Source: Candidatus Latescibacterota bacterium
GTDB taxonomy: Bacteria; Latescibacterota; UBA2968; GCA-2709665
Length of the DNA: 29,676 nt
Direction: 5' to 3'
Assembly: GCA_012271065.1 (NCBI GenBank)
Contig: JAAXHE010000120.1
Span: forward strand, 1-29,676
The notes under the pieces: generated by a model
The model's database searches: none
What the model saw: only the letters and a program-made list of their open reading frames with translations
What the model was told of the DNA's origin: nothing
Made by a program: the position numbers and the translations under genes
In this document: positions 1 through 8,025 of the stretch, piece by piece
Position numbering within the stretch: the first letter of the stretch is position 1
Layout of the letters: the number at the start of each line of letters is the position of its first letter

Positions 1-1436
1 TACCCATTTCTGAAATTCACCACTAGGAGTTCGTCAAACGTAATGACATCAACGTTTTTGGAATTTCGGCGAAAGTGCTCAAATGACTTCTGTTGATCAT
101 CGCCTGAAGGCATTTTTCCAATGATTAAGCAACAATGAACAGAATACGTCTCAATGTCATATATCCTGCTGTTTTCCTTGAACTGTGCAATTTCGCGCTC
201 GAATCGATGTTTCTGATCGAGGGCTTGATTGATGGATCCAGATAGCTCGGTTGAAGGTGTGTACACACCGTCGCGATATGGCTCCACGTTGAGCAATTTC
301 CGTTGAGGAGTTTTGATCTCGATGATTGCGGTATTGTTCGTCAGGCTGTTTTTGACTAAGAAATCGGTGACCTTGTCGCCCGATCCTGAGATCCTTCGTC
401 CGCCGACAAATGCCTGGTCCTTAACCTTAATTATCGGATAGCCGAATGCCAAGTTCAGGATGAATGGATTCTCGTTCAGGAACTCTTGCCACCTACTTTC
501 CGGATAGTCCTTGTTGATCATTTTCTCAAACCGTTCTATCAACTGTTCCAGGGTGGCGAGTTCAATGTCGCTCTGCAGCCTTAGTAGGGTCTCTGGCTTC
601 GTTTCCACAAACCTCTTGAGGTTTTTCCCCACGACCTCGATCACTGCCGCCTGTTCATCTTCTGAGAGTGGCTCTTGGCCTTGGGCTACGGCCGTCAATA
701 GCTTTCGCAACGGATGTCGCCCTACCGTCACCGGGACTTCCGGCTTTCCGATCCTCTCAGCGAAGAGATTGTATATCGTCGCTTCCTTGACGGACCGTGC
801 GGCGGTGCGACTGATGTTTGTGATGTTATTTAAGGCCTTTCGGGCCTCCTCGAAGTCGTTGGCTGAAATGTAGAATTCCCTCTCTTGTTGATCAATGCCG
901 GTCTCATGTTCGCTGGAAATTACAATCTCAGTGCAGTCAGAGAGTTTCTCCACCGCATCTACAACGAACCTATATTTCTTCGTCAGACCCAATCCCCAAT
1001 CGTAGTCTTTGATGAACGTGGAAGGCAGCCCTTCCAGAACTCTCATTACATCCTTTTCTGTTGACGGGACGAGATCAAGAGATTCGATATCTATTGTACC
1101 GTCCTCAAGTGCATCTGAAGGCTCATCGTCGTGGTTAGGAAAAACCACCACATCTCTGTCTGCAAGGGTGATGCGTCGTATCTTGTCGTATTTCGGCCGC
1201 AGAAAGTCATCTCGTCCTGCGCGAGTGTTGGTCGGAAAAATCGCGATAGAATGATTTTTACCGTCGAACTCCAGCAGTTTGACGCGGTGGCCGAAGCCAC
1301 TTTGCGCATTGTGCCCAGAATGTTCAAGTTTCCGAGGTGGCGGGACATAGAAGACTTCAACGCGGTAGGAAGAAATCTCTTCAACAACCAAACGACCGTG
1401 TTGGTATTCGTCAAGTTCCTCATATATGCGGGCCAT
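1..1436 (-). CDS. sduA: Shedu anti-phage nuclease SduA (DUF4263), 3' end cut by window edge
   Basis: The minus strand is open without a stop from ATG at 1436 to the window edge (478 codons read). A good ribosome binding site (AAGGA, complement of 1444-1448) lies 7 nt before the ATG. Residues 316-478 match the Shedu/DUF4263 domain: an RWQEFLNENPFIL-type opening (315-327), then a PD-(D/E)xK nuclease core with D358 (KVTDF), E373-x-K375 (IIEIKTP) and Q404 (SINQAL), and a terminal strand ending VITFDELLVVNF. SduA acts as a single-gene anti-phage nuclease in characterised systems. Residues 1-315 carry no motif I can name; Shedu N-termini are variable and thought to sense infection. The protein is probably within a few residues of its end at the edge. 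Its neighbour, diverging on the other strand, is a restriction-modification pair, so the locus is a small defence island. The DNA is more AT-rich than downstream genes, suggesting acquisition. Confidence 0.88.
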   Translation of the reverse strand, partial: MARIYEELDEYQHGRLVVEEISSYRVEVFYVPPPRKLEHSGHNAQSGFGHRVKLLEFDGKNHSIAIFPTNTRAGRDDFLRPKYDKIRRITLADRDVVVFPNHDDEPSDALEDGTIDIESLDLVPSTEKDVMRVLEGLPSTFIKDYDWGLGLTKKYRFVVDAVEKLSDCTEIVISSEHETGIDQQEREFYISANDFEEARKALNNITNISRTAARSVKEATIYNLFAERIGKPEVPVTVGRHPLRKLLTAVAQGQEPLSEDEQAAVIEVVGKNLKRFVETKPETLLRLQSDIELATLEQLIERFEKMINKDYPESRWQEFLNENPFILNLAFGYPIIKVKDQAFVGGRRISGSGDKVTDFLVKNSLTNNTAIIEIKTPQRKLLNVEPYRDGVYTPSTELSGSINQALDQKHRFEREIAQFKENSRIYDIETYSVHCCLIIGKMPSGDDQQKSFEHFRRNSKNVDVITFDELLVVNFRNG

Positions 1437-1979
1437 AGGTAAGTCCTTCTAGTTAAATATGCGTTTGCGGACGGTTGCTGCTTCTTTAATCAAGACGCTA
1501 CGTGCCCGAATAGAGTGAAACAACTTTCCAATCTAACTTTACGCAGAATAACGGGCGTAAACGGTGTATTATAGTGCGCCACGACGGAGGTCGAGAACGT
1601 CGCGCCCGGATTCAGAATCTGTCGAGAACTTAGAGTGGTAGTGCGTCGCGTTGTGGTTGATTGTCTTCCAAGGGTATTCAATTCGCTGGAATTCATACCT
1701 TATTCCTGCCAAATCCCCTTGTCATAGTCGGATCAGATGAGTAGTATATGGTACGTAAGGATTCGAAGGCATCAAATGGATTTCGAATAAATCCCCGTGC
1801 GTTGTTGCTGACGCGATATTAAGAAATTTCAGTCAATAAGTGGAAACAATCCAACATCATCGCCCAAGGCAGATATTTGTGTTGGATCATTCGTTGGCCC
1901 GCACTTTGTTTCTATTTTCCGCCACCACCGTTCGCTATACATTGTGAATTGATTGATCAAAGTATCAGGAAGCGGAACG
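1437..1979. other. Divergent intergenic region, no convincing gene
   Basis: These 543 bp separate the Shedu gene from the methyltransferase and should hold both divergent promoters. I see no credible coding region: a short minus-strand reading frame at 1490-1696 has low-complexity Ser/Thr-rich content and no family resemblance. A perfect 7-bp inverted repeat (ATTCGAA at 1761-1767, TTCGAAT at 1782-1788, 14-nt spacer) is present and could be an operator or chance. A TATACA-like hexamer lies near 1936-1941, but no well-spaced -35 partner is evident. No controller (C) protein gene typical of some type II systems is found here. Confidence 0.5.
1967..1972 (+). promoter_or_regulatory. Ribosome binding site fixing the methyltransferase start
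   Basis: AGGAAG lies 7 nt upstream of ATG at 1980. The in-frame ATG at 1953 has no comparable site and would add nine residues that do not resemble the family, so 1980 is preferred. Confidence 0.65.
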
Positions 1980-2906
1980 ATGAACGAACTCCAGGCGGAT
2001 CTATTTAATCCAAAAGAGTTGGATGCGATTGGAGTTTCTCCGATTCCGGCGGTGAACGTCGCTTCGGTACCACAACGCAGCTCTCTGCGATACCCGGGCG
2101 GAAAAACCTGGCTGATCCCGCATATTCGGGTATGGCTTCGCGGGATCAAGACTAAGCCGCGGCTGCTCATAGAACCGTTCGCCGGTGGCGGTACCGTTTC
2201 GCTGACCGCTGCAATGGAAGGGTTGGCAGACCGATGCCTGATGGCCGAACTCGATCACGACGTGGCCGCTTTTTGGAAGGCGGCGTTGGAATACGGTCCC
2301 GAGCTTTGCACGATGGTAATGCGTTTCGAGCCGACGCGGGACGCAGTAAACGCGCTTGCGAGTAAACGTCCTGACAACTTGCTGGAACATGGATTTCGTA
2401 CTCTCGTCTTGAATAGAACGCGCCGGGGCGGAATACTCGCTCCCGGTGCGTCACTTTCCCGCACGGGAGAAAACGGAAAGGGAGTTGCGTCCCGCTGGTA
2501 CCCGGAGACAATTGTCAACCGCTTGTGGGCAATTGCGGATCACACCCAATGCATCGAATTCCGGGAAACAGACGGTATGCGCTTGCTGGAAGCGTTTGTT
2601 GCCAATCGCGGTCTTGGAAAGGTGGCAAATGTCTCCACTGTGGTTTTTGTAGACCCTCCGTACACTGCAGGAGGCAAGCGTGCGGGTAAACGCCTCTATG
2701 CCCACAACGAGGTTGATCATCCGAAACTGTTCGAATTGCTTGCTGATTGTGGTGCGGAATTCCTGATGACCTATGACAGGGCGCCGGAAATCGTATCCTT
2801 GAGCGAGAAATACGGTTTCCACGCGGTTCGGGTGATTATGAAGAATACACATCACGCCAGAATTCCGGAATTGATCATTTCACCTAAGCCGGTGTTTGTC
2901 CATTGA
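1980..2906 (+). CDS. DNA adenine N6-methyltransferase (Dam/D12 class) of a type II restriction-modification pair
   Basis: This 308-residue protein transfers methyl from SAM to adenine N6 at the site recognised by its partner nuclease. It shows the D12-class order: LRYPGGK at 36-42, SAM-binding motif FAGGGTVSL at 67-75, an NRTRRGG segment at 145-151, and catalytic DPPY at 225-228. Length fits Dam-like enzymes (about 270-310). The C-terminal HHARIPELII segment is the usual end of such enzymes in modification systems. I chose ATG 1980 because of the AGGAAG upstream. Its stop overlaps the start of the NotI-family endonuclease gene, so the two are almost certainly co-translated and functionally paired rather than a housekeeping Dam. 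Target sequence cannot be read from the protein, but it must contain an adenine. Confidence 0.9.
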   Translation: MNELQADLFNPKELDAIGVSPIPAVNVASVPQRSSLRYPGGKTWLIPHIRVWLRGIKTKPRLLIEPFAGGGTVSLTAAMEGLADRCLMAELDHDVAAFWKAALEYGPELCTMVMRFEPTRDAVNALASKRPDNLLEHGFRTLVLNRTRRGGILAPGASLSRTGENGKGVASRWYPETIVNRLWAIADHTQCIEFRETDGMRLLEAFVANRGLGKVANVSTVVFVDPPYTAGGKRAGKRLYAHNEVDHPKLFELLADCGAEFLMTYDRAPEIVSLSEKYGFHAVRVIMKNTHHARIPELIISPKPVFVH

Positions 2907-3781
2907 GTCCACGATATAGCATCGCGGAATGGTATGGGCAACCGTTCCTTGAGCTGTCACTCGCTGCCCGTCGTCAGTTAGCGAAATCAGCCTTACAAGA
3001 AGACAACGAGACCCCTCCCTGTCCATTCCAGTCAGGACGACCTCCCTGCCGAAAGCGCGGTGGCGTTTGTTCAATTCAGCGTTATGAAGGCAGCGCAGGT
3101 GGAAGACTCGGTAAACCAAAAGGTGATCCAGCGATCGTGTGTCCCGCACGATTCGAAGAAAAACAGCTTCTTCTGAGGTGGCTCGCCGAAATCGTTGGCT
3201 TTTCGCCGAAAGAAGCGATGGTAGCTCGCGAAGTACCCTTTATGCGCGGCACTGGGACAGACAGGCCGGCAGGGAAAATAGACCTTGTTGTCGCCAAAAC
3301 AACCAATGGTAGCCTCAATTGGTATGGCTTGGAAATCCAGGCAGTCTATTTTTCAGGTCCAGGCATGGATTCGGATTTCTCAATCCTGCGCGATGATGAT
3401 CATCGACAGCCACCCTACCCAGATTCTGTACGTCGGCCAGATTGGCGCACTTCGAGCGCAAAGCGTCTGATGCCTCAACTACAGATCAAGGTTCCGACAC
3501 TTCGGAGATGGGGATCGAAAATTGCCGTTGCTGTCGATCGCCCGTTTTTCGAATCGATCGGAGGCCCGAGCGCTGCACCGAGTCGAGACCTCAACGATGG
3601 CGACATTATCTGGCTCGTCCCTGAACTCACGCGAAATGAGGACGGGTACTTTGCACTTTCACGCGGTCACTGGGAAGTCCTGACTTTGGAAGACACCAGC
3701 AGCAAACTGCTTGCGGCGGAGACAATTCGCCGCGAAGTGTTCGAGCGAGAGCTTCGAAACAAACTCGAAGCGCTTGAGTAA
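2903..3781 (+). CDS. NotI-family type II restriction endonuclease
   Basis: This 292-residue protein starts at TTG 2903, which overlaps the methyltransferase stop (TTGA), a typical translational-coupling junction. No ATG, GTG or TTG-led alternative keeps the N-terminal cysteines. It matches the NotI family (PF12183): the segment CPFQSGRPPCRKRGGVCSIQ at 40-59 with Cys40, Cys49 and Cys56, then Cys80, gives four cysteines placed like the Fe-Cys4 site of NotI. The catalytic core follows as GKIDLVV (Asp127) and LEIQAVYFSG (Glu144, Gln146), the D...ExQ variant of the PD-(D/E)xK fold reported for NotI. It should cut DNA that its partner has not methylated. NotI cuts GCGGCCGC, which lacks adenine, so an adenine-methylating partner implies a different target. 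The DNA is less GC-rich than the genes after 4 kb. Confidence 0.86.
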   Translation: MSPRYSIAEWYGQPFLELSLAARRQLAKSALQEDNETPPCPFQSGRPPCRKRGGVCSIQRYEGSAGGRLGKPKGDPAIVCPARFEEKQLLLRWLAEIVGFSPKEAMVAREVPFMRGTGTDRPAGKIDLVVAKTTNGSLNWYGLEIQAVYFSGPGMDSDFSILRDDDHRQPPYPDSVRRPDWRTSSAKRLMPQLQIKVPTLRRWGSKIAVAVDRPFFESIGGPSAAPSRDLNDGDIIWLVPELTRNEDGYFALSRGHWEVLTLEDTSSKLLAAETIRREVFERELRNKLEALE

Positions 3782-3958
3782 TTCGACACGTTGAGGACCA
3801 ACTCCAAATGACGACGACAAAGTATGAATCCACGATGACGTAATTCCCCGCTCTAACGTTAATCGGTCCATTACTCAAAGTTGCTGAACTTTCCATCCCC
3901 GACTTAATCCTACCATCGCGGACGTCCGTCCGTTGCTGTCTAATTTTCCGATCCTGCC

Positions 3959-4735
3959 ATCAAAATCCTCATCACCGGCGCCACGGGCGTCATTGGCAGG
4001 TGGCTGGTCCCTGCACTCGAGGGCGAACACGAGTTGCGGCTGTTGAGCCGGCGTGATTTTCCGGCCGATTCCCGCTGGCGTCAAGTGGACGTGACGGATA
4101 TCGACCAGGTATGCGAAGCCGCGGAGGGGATGGACGTGGCCATCCATCTTGCCATCGCCACCGGAAGGGAGGGTGACTACGAAGAGGACGCCTTCAACAG
4201 CCAGCGGATGGATGTCAACGTCAAGGGAACGTATAACCTTTTCAAAGCCGCACGACGTCACCGGCTTAAGCGAGTGATCTACACCAGCAGCCTGACGGTT
4301 GTCTGGGGCTATCCTCCGCCGCAGTGGGTCGACGGCGACGCGCCGGCGAAACACGTAGGGACCTACGCCCTTACTAAGTATATGGGCGAATAAATCGCTG
4401 AATACTACGCGGACGTGCACGGCATTTCCACACTCTGTCTGCGCATCCCCAAACCGTTCGATATCGACGACCCGAAGCTCTCGAATTCATCAATTCTGCC
4501 CCAGTGGCTCGCCTTCCCCGACCTCATCCAGGCCTATAAGCTCGCCCTGACCGCACCGGACGTCGGTTTCGAAATTGTCACCCTTGTCGGTGAAAGCAGA
4601 AGGCGCCGGTGGGACCTCTCCAGAGCGGAGAAAGGCCTCAACTACCGCCCCCAATACCGGCTGGAGGACATGGGTTACACCCTCCGCGACGAACCCGACA
4701 CCTACAACCGTCCGAATATCGTAACTCCTTCCTGA
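3959..4735 (+). pseudogene. NAD-dependent epimerase/dehydratase pseudogene (internal stop, no start codon)
   Basis: The frame encodes an extended short-chain dehydrogenase: a Rossmann opening IKILITGATGVIGRWLV, then VDVTD, MDVAIHLA, NVKGTYNLFKAARRH, VIYTSS and a YALTKYMGE segment carrying the catalytic YxxxK. A TAA at 4391-4393 interrupts it immediately after YMGE, where relatives usually have Q or another residue before IAEYYA; reading continues in the same frame to TGA at 4733. A single C-to-T change of CAA would explain it. At the 5' end an in-frame TAA at 3941 is followed by TTT TCC GAT CCT GCC ATC, with no ATG, GTG or TTG before the conserved ITGATG motif. Two separate lesions make loss of function likely. 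The C-terminal half also looks shortened around the substrate-binding region. Sugar-nucleotide epimerase is the general role of the family; the substrate is unknown. Confidence 0.82.
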
Positions 4736-4880
4736 AGGCGGGCATCCCGTCCGTTGTCCCCGGCTCTGTTACAACTTGCCGTCTATACGTTTTTCTTCGT
4801 AAGTTACGTGCCGTGGTCACGCGTTTTTTATGCCTGGCAGCGTCGACTTGTCAACCTGCGATGACGTTACGCTATTGTGT

Positions 4881-4920
4881 CCAATTTTAATCCGGTGCAT
4901 TTGCCAAATTTAAACCGGTG
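4881..4920. repeat. Two AT-rich 17-bp direct repeats, possible transposon-end remnant
   Basis: CCAATTTTAATCCGGTG at 4881-4897 is repeated as CCAAATTTAAACCGGTG at 4904-4920, with two mismatches and a 23-bp period. The arrangement of repeated AATTTAAACCGGTG-like blocks resembles ends I associate from memory with IS21-type elements. No transposase is present. It sits between a broken epimerase gene and the aldo/keto reductase, where a lost element would fit. It could instead be an operator for the reductase. Confidence 0.4.
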
Positions 4921-4946
4921 ATGACACCGACACCACGGAGTCGAAC

Positions 4947-5723
4947 ATGGAATCCCTGCCCCTGCTTTCCGGCCACACGATGCCGGTGGTTGGCCACGGC
5001 ACCTATCCGCTGAAGGGCGAACAGTGCAAGCGGGTGATCAAACAGGCTCTCGAGCTTGGTTACACTCACTTCGATACGGCCTGGATCTACGGGAACCAGC
5101 GCGAGATCGGCGAAGCGCTAAAGGAGGCCGGCGTCGACCGGTCTGAGCTGTTCATCACGACCAAAGTCGGTCAAGACTACCTGCAGTACGACGTTGCCAT
5201 CAATCAGGCGGAGGAGAATCTTCAATATCTCCAGATGGATTACGTGGATCTGCTCCTGGTACACTGGCCGCCCCCTGACGTGCCCATGGAAGAGACCATC
5301 GGCGCGTTCAACGCAATCTTCGACGCGGGCAAGGCCAGAAGCATTGGCGTCAGCAATTTTTCCGTTGAGCAGATGCGGGAGGCGTTTTCCGTTTCAAAAG
5401 CGCCGATCAGCGTGAACCAGATCAAGTATCATCCGGGTTATGAGCAACGCGACGTACTCCAGTGGTGCCTGGAACACGACGTCGTCGTCACGGCCTACTC
5501 GCCATTGGGCAAAAGGAACATCCTGGAGGATCCCGTCCTGACGACCATCGCCAGCAGCCACAACAGGACGTCCGCGCACGTCGCGCTCAGATGGCTGATC
5601 CAGAAGGGCATGAACGTCATCCCGAAGGCCAGTTCGGAACAACACCTCCGCGCCAATCTGGATGTCTTCGACTGGACCCTGTCCGAAGCCGAGATGGAGA
5701 CGATCGACCGGATGGCGCTGTAA
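4947..5723 (+). CDS. Aldo/keto reductase
   Basis: A 258-residue NADPH-dependent oxidoreductase of the AKR superfamily that should act on carbonyl compounds in the cytoplasm. The catalytic tetrad is complete: Asp43 and Tyr48 (FDTAWIYGN), Lys73 (FITTKV) and His106 (LLLVHWP). The family signature VSNFSVEQM and the cofactor-binding end IPKASSEQHLRANLDVFDWTLS are present. Length is typical of the short bacterial 2,5-diketo-gluconate reductase-like group. ACGGAG at 4935-4940 lies 6 nt before the ATG. The repeats at 4881-4920 are directly upstream and could carry or disrupt its promoter. The substrate cannot be inferred. Confidence 0.93.
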   Translation: MESLPLLSGHTMPVVGHGTYPLKGEQCKRVIKQALELGYTHFDTAWIYGNQREIGEALKEAGVDRSELFITTKVGQDYLQYDVAINQAEENLQYLQMDYVDLLLVHWPPPDVPMEETIGAFNAIFDAGKARSIGVSNFSVEQMREAFSVSKAPISVNQIKYHPGYEQRDVLQWCLEHDVVVTAYSPLGKRNILEDPVLTTIASSHNRTSAHVALRWLIQKGMNVIPKASSEQHLRANLDVFDWTLSEAEMETIDRMAL

Positions 5724-5812
5724 GAAAACCGACCAATCGTCCGAAAGGCGCCTTGCGGCACGTTCTCTTCCGAAATTTCGTATAGTAACTCCCAACAGAC
5801 AACGGGTTTAGG

Positions 5813-6952
5813 ATGAGCTATGACGCGATCGTGATCGGCGGGGGAATCGTAGGGATGTCCACCGCCTGGCATCTCGTCCACGCCGGCGCGAGGACACTGC
5901 TCGTGGACCGAAAGGACACGGGTCGCGCCACGGATGCCGGTGCGGGCATTCTGTCTCCCGCCACCAACACGCGGGACCCGGACCCCTGGCAGCGCCTGGC
6001 CTCCCTTGCCGTCGAATACTATCCGGGACTGATCGAGAATCTCGAGGCCGAACAGCCTGGGGAAACCGGCTTCGCCGTATGCGGCATGATGATCGTCGCC
6101 GTTTCCGATGACGAACTGGAACCGTTCGACATCACCCGCCGGCACATTTTCGACCGCCGTAATCGCCGGGGAAAGCCCTCCGAGGAGGACCTCGGCGAGA
6201 TAACGTCCGAAGAAGCCCGCAACCGGTTTCCGGCGCTTGCCGACGTGCAGGGCGCCATTTACTACCGTAACGCGGCCCGTGTCGACGGCCGGCTGTTGAC
6301 GGGCGCGCTTCGCCGCGCCGCGGAAGCCCGCGGGCTCACCGTCAGCGAAACGGGCGTCGAGGGCTTGTGTATGGACAACCATACGGTGACCGGGGTCATC
6401 ACGGAAGGAGAGACCATTTCGGCTGGCGACGTCGTCATCGCAGGCGGCGCGTGGTCGCACGCGTTCGGCCTTCAGCTGGGGGTCCAGATCCCGGTGGAGC
6501 CGCAGCGCGGTCAGATCATCCACCTGGGATTGCCTCCGGCCGCCGATACGGCGTCCTGGACAATCGTCAGCGCCGTTCGCGGCCACTATATGGTGCCCTG
6601 GCCGGACAACCGGGTGGTGGTGGGCGCCACACGGGAAACCGGATCGGGTTTTGACCCCCGTACTACCGTCGCCGGCGTGCGGGAGGTGCTCGGCGAGGCG
6701 CTGCGGGTGGCGCCCGGGCTGGCCGCGGCGGAGATTCGCGAAATCCGGGTCGGTCTGCGGCCGTACACTCAGGATCTCCTGCCCGTGCTGGGTCCGGTTC
6801 CCGGCAGGAAAAACGTCTGGCTGGCAACCGGGCATGGGCCCACGGGCCTGCAACTGGGGCCTTACAGCGGCAAGCTCATCGCCGACCTCATCATGGGTAA
6901 TGACCTGCCAATAGAACTGGACGCCTATCGGATCACACGGTTCATGTCCTGA
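5813..6952 (+). CDS. FAD-dependent oxidoreductase, DAO family (glycine/D-amino-acid oxidase-like)
   Basis: A 379-residue flavoprotein of the DadA/ThiO/sarcosine-oxidase type. The FAD-binding dinucleotide fold is at the very start (GGGIVG, Gly9-x-Gly11-x-x-Gly14) with an acidic residue ending the second strand (LLVDRK). The second conserved block DVVIAGGAWSHAFGLQLG and the C-terminal GHGPTGLQLGPYSGKLIADLI motif are characteristic. These enzymes oxidise amines or amino acids to imines. The start is ATG 5813; the ribosome binding site is weak, with AGG directly adjoining the ATG. It leads a same-strand run with an AcuI-like reductase, a Gfo/Idh/MocA protein and a ceramidase-like hydrolase, which suggests a shared catabolic task. 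A long reverse-strand open frame here is a codon-bias shadow. Confidence 0.9.
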   Translation: MSYDAIVIGGGIVGMSTAWHLVHAGARTLLVDRKDTGRATDAGAGILSPATNTRDPDPWQRLASLAVEYYPGLIENLEAEQPGETGFAVCGMMIVAVSDDELEPFDITRRHIFDRRNRRGKPSEEDLGEITSEEARNRFPALADVQGAIYYRNAARVDGRLLTGALRRAAEARGLTVSETGVEGLCMDNHTVTGVITEGETISAGDVVIAGGAWSHAFGLQLGVQIPVEPQRGQIIHLGLPPAADTASWTIVSAVRGHYMVPWPDNRVVVGATRETGSGFDPRTTVAGVREVLGEALRVAPGLAAAEIREIRVGLRPYTQDLLPVLGPVPGRKNVWLATGHGPTGLQLGPYSGKLIADLIMGNDLPIELDAYRITRFMS

Positions 6953-7023
6953 GAAGTTGGCAGCGCTTCGATCGCGCAATCGAAATAGCACCAGTACCGA
7001 CAGGAGGAAGCCGGGAACGTACA

Positions 7024-8025
7024 ATGTCCGCGAGTGAATTCAAATGCCTGGTCGTGAGCCAGGAGAATGACGGCTATATCCGCAGGGTAGTACGCCGATC
7101 CGTCGATACACTTCCCGAAGGCGACGTGCTGATCAGGGTGCACTACTCCTCGCTGAACTACAAGGATGCGCTGTCGGCCACCGGACACCCGGGCGTCACC
7201 CGGCGCTATCCGCATACGCCGGGCATAGACGCGGCAGGCCTTGTCGAGGAGAGCTCCGACGGACGTTTTACCCCTGGCGATGAAGTCATCGTCACAAGCT
7301 ACGATCTCGGCGCCAACACGCCGGGCGGATACGGCCAATACATCCGCGTGCCTGCCGGATGGGTCGTCCCGCTTCCCCATGGCCTTACCCTTCGCGAGTC
7401 GATGGTCTACGGCACGGCCGGATTTACCGCCGCCATGTCGCTCCACAGGCTGGAACGCCACGGCGTTGCTCCCGGCAGCGGCGAGATACTCGTCACCGGC
7501 GCTACGGGGGGCGTCGGCAGCTTGGCCGTCGCCGTCCTCTCCCGCGTGGGCTACACCGTTGTCGCGGCCACCGGCAAGCCGGATCGGGAGCGCTTCCTGC
7601 TCGGCCTCGGGGCGAACGCGGTCGTGCATCGAAACGCGGTTGACGATGAAGGCAGGCGTCCGCTGCTGGCGGAACGCTGGGCCGGGGTTGTGGATACCGT
7701 CGGAGGCAATATCCTGGCAACCGCCCTCAAGTCGACAAGGAGCAGGGGACTCGTCACGTGCTGCGGCCTCGTTGCTTCCGCGGACCTGAACTTGAGCGTG
7801 TACCCGTTCATCCTGCGGGGCGTCAGCCTGCAGGGGATCGACTCCGCCGAATGTCCCATGCCGGAAAGGAAGTACCTGTGGGAGAAAATCGCCGGCCCCT
7901 GGAAGATCGATGCAACGGACGACCTGGTAACCGAACGTACGCTCGAAACCCTCGAACCTGAGTTCCAGCGCATCCTGCAGGGCAAACAGACGGGCAGGGT
8001 TGTGGTCGAGCTAATTGAAAGATGA
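7024..8025 (+). CDS. acuI: YhdH/AcuI-type zinc-free MDR reductase (acrylyl-CoA reductase/quinone oxidoreductase family)
   Basis: A 333-residue medium-chain dehydrogenase/reductase. The YhdH/AcuI hallmarks are SSLNYKDALSATG at 42-54, PGIDAAG at 66-72, and the NADPH-binding VTGATGGVGS at 157-166. The zinc ligands of alcohol dehydrogenases are absent. Characterised AcuI reduces acryloyl-CoA to propionyl-CoA in DMSP and 3-hydroxypropionate metabolism, but family members are promiscuous, so the symbol is tentative. The start is ATG 7024; AGGAGG at 7002-7007 is too distant (16 nt) to be ideal and a GGGAA nearer the ATG may serve. The stop overlaps the next gene's start by 4 bp (ATGA), so these two genes are translationally coupled. 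Confidence 0.85.
   Translation: MSASEFKCLVVSQENDGYIRRVVRRSVDTLPEGDVLIRVHYSSLNYKDALSATGHPGVTRRYPHTPGIDAAGLVEESSDGRFTPGDEVIVTSYDLGANTPGGYGQYIRVPAGWVVPLPHGLTLRESMVYGTAGFTAAMSLHRLERHGVAPGSGEILVTGATGGVGSLAVAVLSRVGYTVVAATGKPDRERFLLGLGANAVVHRNAVDDEGRRPLLAERWAGVVDTVGGNILATALKSTRSRGLVTCCGLVASADLNLSVYPFILRGVSLQGIDSAECPMPERKYLWEKIAGPWKIDATDDLVTERTLETLEPEFQRILQGKQTGRVVVELIER

Noticed and set aside
511..1442. Short plus-strand and other-frame reading frames in the first 1.4 kb
   Set aside because: They are antisense to or out of frame with the continuous 478-codon Shedu frame, which has a good ribosome binding site and nuclease motifs.
1490..1696. 68-codon minus-strand frame upstream of the Shedu gene
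   Set aside because: Ser/Thr-rich, no family resemblance and no clear ribosome binding site; considered as a toxin, antitoxin or controller gene but unsupported.
5746..5755. AAGGCGCCTT palindrome after the aldo/keto reductase
   Set aside because: Ten bases with no loop and no T-tract cannot form a terminator hairpin; likely chance.
5495..7024. 509-codon open frame on the minus strand
   Set aside because: It lies antisense to the aldo/keto reductase end and the FAD oxidase, both with complete family motifs. The translation is Arg/Gly/Pro/His-rich with no recognisable domain, as expected from GC-rich codon bias.
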